This document shows positions 35,629-46,545 of a stretch of 64,000 bases of DNA, piece after piece. Position 1 is the stretch's first letter. The number at the start of each line of letters is the position of its first letter. The translations under genes were made by a program, and so were the position numbers. Location of the stretch: positions 9,291,001 to 9,355,000 of the forward strand of contig JALMGJ010000015.1 in assembly GCA_023362775.1 (NCBI GenBank), written 5' to 3'. This DNA is from Charina bottae. Taxonomy: Eukaryota > Chordata > Lepidosauria > Squamata > Charinaidae. The notes beneath the pieces are model-generated. The model worked only from the letters and a program-made list of their open reading frames with translations, was not told the DNA's origin and made no database searches.

Positions 35629-35690
35629 GTATGTATGTATGTATGTATGTATGTATGTATGTATCAATCAATCAATCAATCAATCACCCT
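35629..35690 (+). repeat. (TATG)n and (AATC)n microsatellites at the SINE tail
   Basis: About eight TATG units followed by about five AATC units. Confidence 0.9.
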
Positions 35691-35778
35691 GGGAGCTTAG
35701 GAGTCTGAAGCAGGAATCGGTGAGCATTTATACGCTTTAAAATATAAACTTACATATTTATAAAGCACACGTCCTTAC

Positions 35779-35885
35779 CCATTCTTTCAAGATCTGGCGC
35801 ACAGCCTCATCAGCCTGTGAGGTGTTTCGGCAGGCAAGAATGACATGCGCACCATGGAGCGCAAAGGACTTTGCAGTTTCAAAGC
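35779..35885 (-). CDS. WWOX: WWOX exon 5 (start of SDR domain)
   Basis: 107 coding bases. On the minus strand AG precedes 35885 and GTAAGG follows 35779. The translation includes [20 protein letters not shown] and ends in ILKEW, which is the first Rossmann beta-alpha-beta unit of the short-chain dehydrogenase domain. The G of the TGANSGIG cofactor motif is completed across the exon 4/5 junction. The length and phases match those I recall for mammalian exon 5. The next exon would lie below base 1. Deletions affecting this exon's intron environment are familiar from human FRA16D, but that is general knowledge and not seen here. Confidence 0.96.
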
Positions 35886-37434
35886 CTGCCACAAAACACA
35901 CATCGAGAAGATACAGTAAGAAACACAACATCAGGTCAGCAGGGAAATTTATCTGCCTGGGTCCTAACATAGTTACTCATTTCGTATTTGCTGGAAATGT
36001 TGATCCACCTGACTCATCAAATTTCAAGCTAGCTTACAAAATCTGGAACCAATACAAGACAAAGTCAAGTTAAATGCATAGATATATAATAAAAATAGCA
36101 GTGTTAAACTTGGCAATCAGCTTTTTCCTGCTTCAGATATGAATTAATTAGTGTGATTAACTGTTGCTCTTTTGCGTTTTACCCATTTCCTTTGAGATTT
36201 TTCAATTACAGTTTTTTAAAAAATGCTTTAGCTATCATTTTAAATATTATACAGACTTTGGGAGCAGAGTTACTCCGAATAAACTAAGGAATGTGAAGGC
36301 AGTATAAAAGCATTGAAAATAAATGAATAGAACAAAACCCAGTGCAAATCAACGCTCATCCAACTATTTAAAAACTGTCAACATCTTTAGTACAGGAATT
36401 AATCTTATACCTCAGTTAGTGCCAAGCATCCCACACTTGGGAAGCCAGCTGAGAAAAAGAACCTGTTCTAATGCCTATCCATTAGGGATGTGCAAAATAT
36501 TTTATGCTCAGAACAACTGCTCTGAGTGAGAAATGGGATGTTCCAATGCTGTTTCAACTATCCCAGCGATGTATCAAGATGCTCAAAATAGATGCTTTGA
36601 GCCTGAAATGAGGCCAAAATACTTTCGGAATGATCAGGACAACTTTGGAACACTTTGGGAAAGATTGGGACAGCTGTTCTGAAGTTGTAACAGAATATTT
36701 TGAACTTCAAATGCAGCATTTTTGCTCAGTATGCCTCAAATGCAAATATTGTATATCCACCACTGTCCGCCCAAACAGGGATAACCAAAGCAGAATCAAC
36801 ATAAAGACTGCAGAGGAACGCATACCGAGGAAGCATCTAAAATGTCCTGCGACCTTAGTCAACAGCTAAGGGAGCATGGGCAAGGAAGCTTCTGAGCTGA
36901 GTCACCTAATGCATTTGTTTGCTACAGTGCCATGCTTCCCTATCCTCTCCTAAGGCTCAGGGAGTGCCAACCTGCTATCTCCCATCACCTGATGGTCAAA
37001 CTGCCACCACTGTCTGCTTTTCTTCCACCTTGTAATTTATCACTGTCACCCCCATTTCATCACCTAATCCCATCTTTCCGTTCCCTGATTATTCCTTCTT
37101 TCCAAGCTTACTAAATTGCTTTCTCCATTTGTGTTTTTTTCTAAAAAAAATGCATTTCATTAAATCAGCATATAGCAGTATGAAATGGAATCCTTTCTCT
37201 ATTGGTTGTCACATTTCAAACCATCTCTTTCATCACAAAGCAAGATGAGCAATGAAGCTAAGAACATAACTACTGAAAGTAACTTACCCAGTGACTTCAA
37301 GCTTGCATAAATCTAAATGTGGTCATATGGTTCTAATTATAAAAAAAAACCTAAGATCCCAGAAACTTCAGTGCTGCCCTCTGCTGTTTTTTGTAATAAA
37401 CACTCATTAAAGTTCAGTTGCTTGTGCATTAACT
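35886..37434. other. WWOX: WWOX intron 4, 3' part, no recognised feature
   Basis: The splice acceptor region of exon 5 is at the low end. No other element is recognised in this stretch. Confidence 0.55.
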
Positions 37435-37656
37435 CAGGGGTGGGGAACCTTTTTTCCGCCAAGGGCCATTTGGATATTTATAACCGGGGACCGGGGGGCG
37501 GGGTTTCTGGGATTTCCGCAGGCCGGGGGCCGGAGTTTGCGGGCGGGAGCCAATCACAAGCACTGGGGGGGCGGGGTTTGTGGGCGGGAGCCAATCACAT
37601 GGAAGGGGTGGGGTTTGTGGGCAGGAGCCCCGCGGGCCTGACGTTGCCCACCCCTG
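37435..37656. mobile_element. Non-autonomous hAT transposon, GC-rich
   Basis: Left end CAGGGGTGGGGAACC, right end GTTGCCCACCCCTG. The flanks CATTAACT (37427-37434) and CATTAACC (37657-37664) form an 8-bp duplication with one mismatch. The inside holds two copies of a GGCGGGGTTTGTGGGCGGG-type segment, each followed by AGCCAATCACA. Confidence 0.85.
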
Positions 37657-38129
37657 CATTAACCGATAGCAGAATTAGATTGATATTTAGAGGGCTCTTC
37701 CAAGATGTAGAAGTGAGTGTTCCATCCAGAGCTAGTCATCCATACTTATGATTTTCCCTTCCCTAAATTATTACTTCTATTTCAACATCCTACCCAGAGT
37801 TTTCTTTCCTTTTCCCTCCAAGTTCATTGGAGAGGTTCACACCATTAGGCTATTTCAATTACTTGACCCTTCCAAATTCCCACTTCCCATCAATTCTGAA
37901 GCTTTTGTATTTTCTCCAAAGTTGGAGTTCCTTTAAATCCACCCTTTTGTATATGGATTATATAATCAGGATCCATATATGGAGGAAGTCTTATCCCTAA
38001 GCATTCAGAATGTCAAGTGGGTTGAATCCCCAAGTCAAGCTCACTCACAAGGATTTTACAGACTCATCATTCCATTTTCTTGAAAACAGTATAGAAGTGG
38101 TCTGCAATTACCTTTCTTCTTCAATGTTT

Positions 38130-38240
38130 AGCCTATAGCCCTGGGATTTCCTGGCATTTCCCATCCAAATACTAACCAGGCCTGACCCCTCCATAGCTTC
38201 CAAGCCCAGAGAAGATCAGCCAGATGTTTTCATCTGCTAA
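38130..38240 (-). mobile_element. 5S-rRNA-like SINE fragment, antisense
   Basis: CCCATCCAAATACTAACCAG with GCCTGACCCCTCCATAGCTT is a close reverse complement of 5S rRNA (AAGCTAAGCAGGGTC, then GGCCTGGTTAGTACTTGG). Confidence 0.65.
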
Positions 38241-39129
38241 GACAATTACCATATAGAAAGGGGAGAAGCTGAAGATGTAAGACTTTTAGCCTTTTGTTGT
38301 GAAGAATCTACCCACAAGTAGGAAATTTGCATCATATTACAGCTTAATGCTTTCCAACTAGAAAGGCTCAAATTAGTGCGTGAATATTCAACACGATAGT
38401 ACAAAGAAAAAGGTGACCATTTGTTCCACTTTTGTTTTAAGCAGGGTGCAGAGTTGGTTTAAATCTTGTTTATCTAGAGGAAAAACACTATTAAATTTAC
38501 ACTGCTTCACTTCAAGGAGCACCCTGGGGCAAGACAAATTTAGCTTACAACATAGGGTATAACTTAAGATTAAAGAAACAACAGTTTACATAAATTTATG
38601 CCATTCTCTGCAATTACATGCTTACAGTGTTTAAGTCTAAGCAATTTCTCTTCCTTTTTAAAGCCATTCATTGTATCAGGCAACTTTAATTATCTGGGTA
38701 ATTCACCGCACGCAGATGAATCCAGTTTTCAACAGATGCAAAATACATTTCCCTGTTTTAATTCCACTGCGTAAATGCAGCAAGGAAACTTTCTGAAGAC
38801 AGTTGCTGAGCTGCTCCATTTTTAGTTGGCCATATGCTTTACTGTTTTAATAAAATAAGGATTGATATTTAAAAGCCATTTGCATTTGTTTCAAAATTGG
38901 TTTCATACTGTAAAGCAAACAGCTAGCACTTGATTCTTGAGTTTAACTACCTCCCAGCCAATTTCTAACAGAAAGTCAGAGCTGCTGAAAATTAAAATTG
39001 TTGCTTAGCACCCTCCCCCCCCCCAAATCTTCACAATTTAGAAAGATCTGAGATCCCTTCTCAGATCTCTTCCAAAACTCTTCGAACACCTTCTGGGGTG
39101 ATCCTAATTAAGAACTGTGCTTAACGTGA
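38241..39129. other. WWOX intron 4, no recognised feature
   Basis: Nothing identifiable; a C run near 39010. Confidence 0.5.
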
Positions 39130-39440
39130 GGTTTTCCCCTGCACAGTCATGTCCGACTCTAGGGGCTGGTGCTCATCTCCGTTTGTTAGACGAAGAGCCA
39201 GCGTTGTCCAAAGATGCTTCCGCAATCATGTGGCCGGCATGATGCCCGCAGAACGCTGTTACGTTCCCACCGAAGTGGTACCTATTCATCTACTTGCATT
39301 TGCATGCTTTCAAATTGCTAGGTTGGCAAGAGCTGGGGCGAGTGCAGGAGCTCACCCCATCTCGCGGCGCTCGGGTCTTGAACCGCCGACCTTCCGATCG
39401 ACAAGCCTGGCAACTTAACCACTCAGCCATCGCGTCCCCT
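39130..39440 (-). mobile_element. Sauria-type SINE, antisense copy
   Basis: On the plus strand the reversed Bov-B-like tail (GTCATGTCCGACTCTAGGGG) leads, then GGTACCTATTCATCTACTTG, and the tRNA-like head ends it (CCACTCAGCCATCGCGTCCC). Confidence 0.88.
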
Positions 39441-40840
39441 TTTAACATTTTAACTTTTTTTGTTTAACTTTTAAGCTTAACATGAACACACCTTTTAATA
39501 TTTATTGCCAACCGAGAGTGGGATCAGCTTACTAGGATTTCAGACACACACCCCAGTCCAGGAGATGCTGAGAACAAAGTTCTTTTATGCAAAATGTTCT
39601 CTGAACTTCAATCCTTCCCTACGTTTTTGGAAAACCATCTCAGCTGCTTTGCAGATGTATTACTCAAATACTGACGGTAGCCCAACATGAAATATTCCCT
39701 ACATCAAACCCTGGGGTATGTAATCGTTTGTATATTTTTAAAAGGCAGAAGGAAAAGATATGAGGAGGTGGTTCAGTGAAGAAGTATCCTCATAATATAA
39801 CCGGTGTGAATATTAACAGTCTATATGGAAAAAAGAAGATTGAGGTAATAATCCTCAGTATAAAGCCGTATGTACCTCTAATAACAAAGTCTAAACTGAA
39901 TTTCCATTGACAATCCTGTTTAATGGCAACAAGCCAACAAACATTACGGCTCATGCTTAGGTAACAGAAGACTAATCATTTGCTTAAAAAAAATGAAATT
40001 CCACTGGTGCTCAGTGTTCTGTTCTTCATTAAACCCTTAATATTTTATAATATATGACGTTTTCTGTAAGCTGTTGGCCTCTGGATTTCCTGAGGCAACC
40101 ATTGCCAGATATCTCAAGCAGCACAGTCATTTTATATAATATCACCAGAGTGTAAGACAAATTATCAACTCATGTATGATATGCAGAAGAAAGCTCTGTT
40201 TATTTTTGTTCATTAAAGTATTTATATCCTGATTTTTTTTTACTTCAGCTCCAAAGGATTATGAAACCATATAGTAATTAGAATACCTATAAATATTAGA
40301 AAAGATGTAATTCATCTCAAGGAATAAGTTGATCAGCCAGCACTGTCTCTTCCTACAATCATCTTTCCCAAATATTTTTTTCAATGGAGACACCAAGCAT
40401 TAGACAGAATTTTCCAAAGTGGAACAAGATTGGGGTTATGGAACACACCACAGTATTTTGAAGCAGTGGAAAAACATTTTGTACTTTCTAACTATCCAAC
40501 TTAACACAACCATGGACAAAAACAGTTGAGAACACAACTCTTCTCCCCCAATTACCTATCAAATGACAACCAAATCAACTGAAGAAAGCTATTAGTTGGA
40601 TTCATAAACACCACTAAGCTATTTGGGAGGTTGAGTGATTTAGACTTAAAGTAGCTGTTGTGATTTGTAAACAAACCATACTTTCAGGGTTAGGATATGT
40701 GAACCCATATGTGTTACTTATCCAACAAACCATGGTTAAATAAATTATGTAATTTCAACAAACCATAGTTAAGCAATACACTGTGTGAACCAGATCACTG
40801 ACTGCAATTATACCATCTTTATTTTTTTGCCATCACAGTC
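39441..40840. other. WWOX intron 4, no recognised feature
   Basis: Nothing identifiable. Confidence 0.5.
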
Positions 40841-40848
40841 TGTTAAAC

Positions 40849-41309
40849 CAGGGGTCCCCAACCTTTTTGGCACCAGGGACCAGTTTCATGGAAGACAATT
40901 TTTCCACAGACTGGGGGGGGGGGATGGTTTCGGGATGATTCAAGCGCATTACGCTACGGGCAGCGGCTGGAGTTCAGGCAGCTGGTGTTGGGCAACGGAG
41001 GTGCGCACATCCAGGCTTTGATTTTCACGCCGTTTGCAGGCGGGAGCCAATCGGCCCGCCTCTCTAGCCTCCTTTGCCCTGCGCTGATAGGCGTTGGATA
41101 GGCGTTGGTGCTTCTGTTTCCTGGTCTCCTCCTATTAGCTGCTCCGGCTCCCGCTCGGCTTTCGCGCCTTCCCCGCCTCTTCCTGTTATCGGCTCCTCTT
41201 CTCCCGAGTCGGAGATTGGCATGGTGGTGAGGGAAGACTTGTTCCGGACAGCGCAGCCCGGTTCCTAACAGGCCACAGACCGGTCCGCGGCCCGGGGGTT
41301 CGGGACCCG
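40849..41309. mobile_element. Non-autonomous hAT transposon, MER1/Charlie-like type
   Basis: The left end is CAGGGGTCCCCAACCTTTTT, followed by GGCACCAGGGACC and GGATGGTTTCGGGATGA. The right end is CGGTTCCTAACAGGCCACAG, with CGGCCCGGGGGTTCGGGACC near the terminus. The octamer TGTTAAAC lies on both sides (40841-40848 and 41310-41317). The middle differs from the copy at 51563. Confidence 0.85.
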
Positions 41310-41317
41310 TGTTAAAC

Positions 41318-42424
41318 TGATCTTAAGAATGAAAGGAAGATCCATGTGAGCAAGAAAGGCAGAATGCCTTTTTCAGAAGTACATAATTTCCCATTACCTG
41401 TCCGATTTAAGAATTAAATTAATTAAATTTCTAAGGAACATGTACATTTTGCAGAGATTAAAGAAATAATGATAAAATATAGGCAAAATATATTGGCTAA
41501 ATTCCAATGTTATTTTCTGTCTACCCCATTAAAATAAAAGCCAGCATCACAGATATTAACATGTGTTCCTTTTAAAATACTGGTTTGAACAAGGCAAGGT
41601 AGAATTTTGATGTCTATTGCTATGAGAATAAAGATAAGTACTTTAACATGGTATATGCCAACTTTCTCTCTCTCACACACACACACACAGACACAGACAC
41701 AGACACAGACACACATATATATGATATCTCTACACACATAGAGTTCCAGTATAAACATTTAAACCATCTACTTCTTTTGAAATTTCAAAAATTTATTACA
41801 CATAGAATTAAGCACAAGGAATTGTGTAATTTAATAGGTATTTTCAGAGAATTATTGAGATTTCCAGGTGGGTCACTGGGTAGAGGGGGGGAAAAGGCAA
41901 AATATTTCGGTATAGTAAAATTCTATGAGGTTGCCTTTGAGAAGTGCTCAGAAAGGTCATTAATTCCAAAATGTAATAGCCAGAATATTGCCTGGAGCCA
42001 GTTATGGGAAGATGCAATTTCTTTATTACAACAGTTTCATTGGCTTCTGAACTGTTCCCAGACAATTTAGAAAGCCGCCTATAAATGTTGAAGACTCAAA
42101 AGGCTTAGAAATAAAGTACCTAAAGAATCAGTAAGAATTTGGCCATTTACTGTTCATTATTTGATAAGAATCTCTCCAGTTATTAAGATCTTATGCAGAG
42201 GCTATCATTCTGGTCCATTTCTCTAGAACTCTCTGCCTTTGGAGACTCCTCACACCGGCTATTTTCTTGCAGCATTAGGTAAAGCCATCTTTTTCAGCAA
42301 GCATTTGACTAAATAATTAGTTTTAAGCAACATAGTTTTTAAATAGTTTGCTACCAGATCTTCAAATGTTTTTATACTGGAGAAAGTCACCTTGCATACA
42401 TATGCATATATACTGTATATACAT
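41318..42424. other. WWOX intron 4, with a CA microsatellite
   Basis: A (CA)n and CAGACA-type run lies at about 41674-41716. Otherwise nothing identifiable. Confidence 0.6.
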
Positions 42425-42555
42425 ATATTTATTTATTATTTAAATTTATCCCCGCCCATCTCCCCAAATAGGGGACTCTGGGCGGTTTACAGCATATCAA
42501 CAGTTTATTGTAAACCGCCCAGAGTTCCCCCTTTGGGGGAAGATGGGCGGTAATA

Positions 42556-42607
<52 letters not shown>

Positions 42608-42782
42608 ATTCTATATATATAAAATTACAGTATAACAATAGATAGATAAAAATAGATAAAAATCCAAGAGATGGTAAAATCAGCTATCAGGAGGACATTA
42701 TGGGGCCAGCCACCCCCAGGAGGTACTATTACCTCCCTCGTCCCAAGCAAGGCAGCAGAGCCAGGTCTTAAGAGTCTATCTT

Positions 42783-42785
<3 letters not shown>
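42425..42785 (-). mobile_element. CR1/L2 LINE 3' end (antisense) interrupted by a second, sense copy
   Basis: An antisense 3' end (GCCCATCTCCCC, then GGGACTCTGGGCGG) runs to about 42495 and resumes at about 42612 with AATCCAAGAGATGG and GGCCAGCCACCCCCAGGAGG. Between them a sense tail (TGTAAACCGCCCAGAGTTCC, GATGGGCGG, then an AAATA run of about 50 bases) was inserted. The two tails are head to head and form an imperfect palindrome. Confidence 0.7.
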
Positions 42786-42826
<41 letters not shown>

Positions 42827-42828
42827 CT
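42786..42828 (+). repeat. (ATAG)n microsatellite
   Basis: About ten ATAG/GATA units directly next to the LINE fragment. Confidence 0.92.
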
Positions 42829-43719
42829 CCAAGAAATAAGTATATTTTAGAGCCATTGTACTGCCCCTAACCTAAGACATCAACTTTCCACTCTAATCCT
42901 ATTCTCAAAGTGTTTATTTTCACAAAGTATTCGGAATATTGCAGAATCTCAAGACCTTCCTTATTGAAGCCGAATCAACTCTGGCAATCCATGGGGTGAC
43001 AGGTGCCGCCGTATCCATCCACATCCCAGTGAAGTAATAGCAAGCTATTATCGGAGATGATTCACTTGGATTCAGGCCAACTGCCTTTCCACTAGGCAAC
43101 TGAAATTGTGAAAGTTTGAAACTGAACCAAGCATAATTTGAAAGTGGGAAGAATCAGAAAGAATGCCTGAATTAAGTCATAGCATCTCATGATTCAGACC
43201 ATGGAATACTTCTAATTTGCAAGGATGTCAGAGCACAAAAAGACATAAATTACTTTGTGAGATGGGCAGCCATATAAATTGGATAAATAAATAAAATATG
43301 GAATATGGCTGTAAACTATGAACTATTAGATCTCAGCTCATGAAACAACATAGCAATAGATTAGGATCATTGCTCTGCATCTTGAAAGTTACTTAAGATA
43401 CATACACAAGCAACTTTCACACAATGCTAGGTTAGGATTTGTTTATAGCTTGCTAGACAAGCCTCTGGGTCCTGATTCACCCATAATACTAAACCATGAG
43501 GGATGGATCCAGGCATCATGCTAAGCTTAAAAACAAACCATGTAACATCTTAGTGTTACACATAGACCATGCCTTTAGAGGAACACTATAGAAATATGAA
43601 AAAAATATTATTTTAATAAATAGGACAGTACACATGAATCATGACATCACCAAAAACAAAATTCAGTGACATATTGTGGAACTGATATGGCGCATCAGTT
43701 GGAGGTCAGTAGGATCCCA
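42829..43719. other. WWOX intron 4, with a short LINE-tail remnant near 43255-43300
   Basis: GAGATGGGCAGCCATATAAA and an AATAAATAAA run mark a diverged CR1/L2 3' end. Nothing else can be named. Confidence 0.5.
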
Positions 43720-44070
43720 TATAACAATAGAACCTGGATTTCAAGGGGTCCTAGCGTGCCTGATATCTGATCTCTCTCTCTCTATCCGTATGTTTCGAAA
43801 GGACTTTTGTGGGGCATGGCACAATATTCTGCCATACACTTTCTTGCTGGGCAGATACTTAAAAAAACTGATTTGAACTGATTTGTCCATGTGGTTCAGG
43901 AGAAATTGAAACCATCACTCATGTACTGTTGTATTGTAATTTTTATAGGGATCTAAGGAACTCATTTATTTTACCTATTTTGCAACAACATCCTAGACAG
44001 AAACTTTCTACTTTCTGATTCTAAATCACTAATATTGTGGCCAAATTTTCCATGGCAGCAGTCAAGACAC
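43720..44070 (+). mobile_element. Degenerate LINE C-terminal fragment with CxC...H...C motif
   Basis: From 43884 the plus strand reads CPCGSGEIETITHVLLYC, then NFYRDLRNSFILPIL, a zinc-finger-like end common in some non-LTR retrotransposon proteins. Upstream, FRKDFCGAWHNILPYTFLLG keeps the preceding NxLPTxxLxG-like segment. The frame then breaks. I cannot assign the clade. Confidence 0.5.
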
Positions 44071-44183
44071 ATCAAATAATGTATCCCAGATCATGTACTT
44101 GTTTTTATATTCTTTTATCTCTAAATGTGCATGGATCATTGACCGTGATAAAGAATGTATGTATGCTACTCTACCAGGAGTCC

Positions 44184-44430
44184 TGCGTGATGGAGTGAGC
44201 TCTCGCACTCGCCCCAGCTCTTGCCAACCTAGCAATTCAAAAGCATGCAAGTAGATAAATAGGTACCACTTTGGTGGGTAGGTAACAGCGTTCCGCGTGC
44301 GTCATGCCGGCCACATGACCGTGGAAGCGTCTTCGGACAACGCTGGCTCTTCAGCTAACAAACGGAGATGAGCACCAGCCCCTAGAGTCGGACACGACTG
44401 CACAAATGTGCAGGGGGAACCTTTATATTT
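44184..44430 (+). mobile_element. Sauria-type SINE, 5'-truncated copy
   Basis: It lacks the tRNA head and starts near GCGTGATGGAGTGAGC. It ends in CTAGAGTCGGACACGACTGC and a short tail. The 12-mer TACCAGGAGTCC flanks it (44172-44183 and 44431-44442). Confidence 0.88.
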
Positions 44431-44664
44431 TACCAGGAGTCCACCTCCCCAAACTCAAAGATCTCAACTGCTGGATCTCCGAGTTGAACACAACCACCAG
44501 CATCCCAAAGTTTTAATTTTGGAAGCAGAAGTCTTGAAGATCTGGCTGAAAGTTCTCAAGTTTTTCAAAGCAAACTTTTTCAGTAGCAGTTCAATAGAAC
44601 ACAGTGACCTCCCATCCAAGAGCTCAAGTTAAAAATTATATTCAACAAGTTTAAGTTGTTGGAT

Positions 44665-45317
44665 CAGCCTTTCTCAACCTTTTGACCCTGGAGGAACCCT
44701 TGAAATATTTTTCAGGCCTCGGGGAACCCCTGCCCATTCAGGCTCAAATATAGGCCAGAAGTTACAAAATTATTAAATTTGTTTCATGAGTAGGCCTATA
44801 AAGGTAAAGGTAAAGGTTCCCCCCACACATTTGTGCAGTCGTGTCCGACTCTAGGGGCCAGTGCTCATCTCCGTTTGTTAGCCGAAGAGCCAGTGTTGTC
44901 CGAAGACACTTCCATGGTCATGTGGCTGAATGACACACGTGGAACGCTGTTACCATCCCACTGAAGTGGTACCTATTTATCTACTTGCATTTGCATGCTT
45001 TCGAATTGCTAGGTTGGCAAGAGCTGGGGCTACTGCGGGAGCTCACTCCGTCATACGGGACTAGGGATTCGAACCTCTGAACTTGCGATCTTCCAATCGA
45101 CAAGACTGATATCTTACCCGCTGAGGCACCACGCCCCCTTAGGCCTATATCATGCATTAACAGTGTTCTTAAACTAAAAATAATGAAACTTACCTCTTTA
45201 ATGTGAAGTTGCCCAAATTTGAAATAATGTTTAAAATAAATTGTGATCTCCCAGGGAACCCCTAGTGACCTCTCGCGGAACCGTAGGGTGCCATGGAACC
45301 CTGGTTGAGAAACCCTG
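44665..45317 (+). mobile_element. hAT-type non-autonomous transposon hosting a nested SINE
   Basis: The left end is CAGCCTTTCTCAACC, with the body GACCCTGGAGGAACCCTTGA and TTTTTCAGGCCTCGGGGAAC. The right end is CCCTGGTTGAGAAACCCTG. Three relatives lie at 54905, 55488 and 61463. The element is split by the SINE at 44801-45139. Confidence 0.78.
44801..45139 (-). mobile_element. Sauria-type SINE nested in a hAT element
   Basis: The tail end is on the left (AGGTAAAGGTAAAGG, then GTCGTGTCCGACTCTAGGGG) and the head is on the right (TACCCGCTGAGGCACCACGC). The 10-mer TAGGCCTATA flanks it (44791-44800 and 45140-45149). Confidence 0.9.
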
Positions 45318-46194
45318 CCTTAGATGCACATGCAGTACCTCTCTAATCTCAGCCAGTATTACAAAAAGGAAAGTGGCGTTTTATACAGAGCAAGGCAGAC
45401 ATTTCCCCCCCAGCTGCCATTAGTTTAGCACAACTGTAAAAGTGCCTGAAACTTCACCTCAAAGTATTATACTTCACTCCTTTTATAGCCCCCAATTAGT
45501 TTTTCCTTCTTTGGACAACCTACAACCTAAAATTTTTATTCCACGACTGAGAAGTAAAATAATATTTAGAACAAAAAAAAAATTGTCACCTACTTTTGCA
45601 ATTAAAAAAAAAAGCTTTGCCTTCTGGGATGATGGCGGGAACAATGACACACCTGAGAATAAAAGTATGTTTTTTGTTCCCCCAGAAAAAGAAGAGACAG
45701 GACCCAACCTCATAACAGCCTCTTATTCAGATGTAGAAATTACTGTGTGGCTCCTGCAAGCAAGCCTACTGCAGAAGAGAGTACTAATTAAGCATTAAGG
45801 AAAAACAAAATTAGTTGCATGTTTTAAATCTCCTTTTGGCAAGTACAATAGTGCAATATTAATACAAGCAGTTTTGTAAAATTAAAAAGGCATATTTCAT
45901 CTCAGATGAAATTAGAAGACTGTTTTGTCAGCTAAATGATGCTGGATCCTTCAAGCATTAAACCAACACATTTTCTCAGAGTTGGGGAAACAAGTGCAAC
46001 TTCAACAAAAATAGAACAAAATGGCAGTTCCCTTCCATTTATTGTTTCCTTTACACACTCCCGATGATGAATTAGACTTTATTTATTAACGAAAGCTAGC
46101 ATTCTACCCAAAATGAGTTTAAAGTTACTAAGGCACTTAAAAAAAAAGAGGAAAAAGCACATTTACAATATGATATTGAAACAATGCCGTCTTG
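45318..46194. other. WWOX intron 4, no recognised feature
   Basis: A 118-codon open frame at 45442-45798 has no motif and is treated as chance. Confidence 0.5.
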
Positions 46195-46545
46195 TGTGAC
46201 CTAGGAGGTACAACTTCTCAGTGGCAGCCCCAATCTCGGAACGCCCCCCTTCCTGACATACAGTTGGCCTCGAACCTGCTGGCCTTTAGAAAGGGTGTTA
46301 AGACTTGGGTCTTTCCCCGGGCCTTTTAGTTGTGACGTGTCAGACCCCTGATTTGATGATGGTGTTATTTCTGTTTGGACTGCCATTTTATTCTTTAATT
46401 GGGTCATTGGTTTTGGGGAGGATGATGTACTGTGGTTTTGTATTCATTCAGTTAGGTTTTGTTGAATTTTTTTGTTAGCCGCCCAGAGTCAGCTTAGTTG
46501 AGTTGGGCAGCCATATAAATGCTTTAAGTAAATTAAACAAACCAA
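46195..46545 (+). mobile_element. L2/CR1-type LINE 3' end, diverged copy
   Basis: The coding end (GCCTTTAGAAAGGGTGTTAAG, then ACTTGGGTCTTTCC) is followed by a UTR ending in TTAGCCGCCCAGAGTCAGC and GGGCAGCCATATAAAT. Confidence 0.65.

Larger units (their letters stand above)
35160..35690 (+). mobile_element. Long tRNA-derived SINE with L2/CR1-type tail, copy 2
   Basis: The head is GGACGCGGTGGCTCAGCGGG and GGCAGTTCGAATCCC. The shared centre is CAAACAGTTCGAAAGC and GGGTACCAC, followed by the unique body. The L2-like end is GTAAGCCGCCCAGAGTCC, GGCGGGGTATAAATA and a TATG/AATC microsatellite. It lies just beyond exon 5, inside intron 5. Confidence 0.82.

Noticed and set aside
1..35778. WWOX exon 6 inside the window
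   Set aside because: I looked for the expected 89-base exon on the minus strand and saw no matching segment; a tblastn of WWOX against this range would settle it.
41074..41268. Open frame with proline/serine-rich sequence
   Set aside because: Lies inside a non-autonomous hAT and reflects its GC-rich core.
45442..45798. 118-codon open frame
   Set aside because: No motif and low-complexity lysine/phenylalanine runs from A/T tracts.
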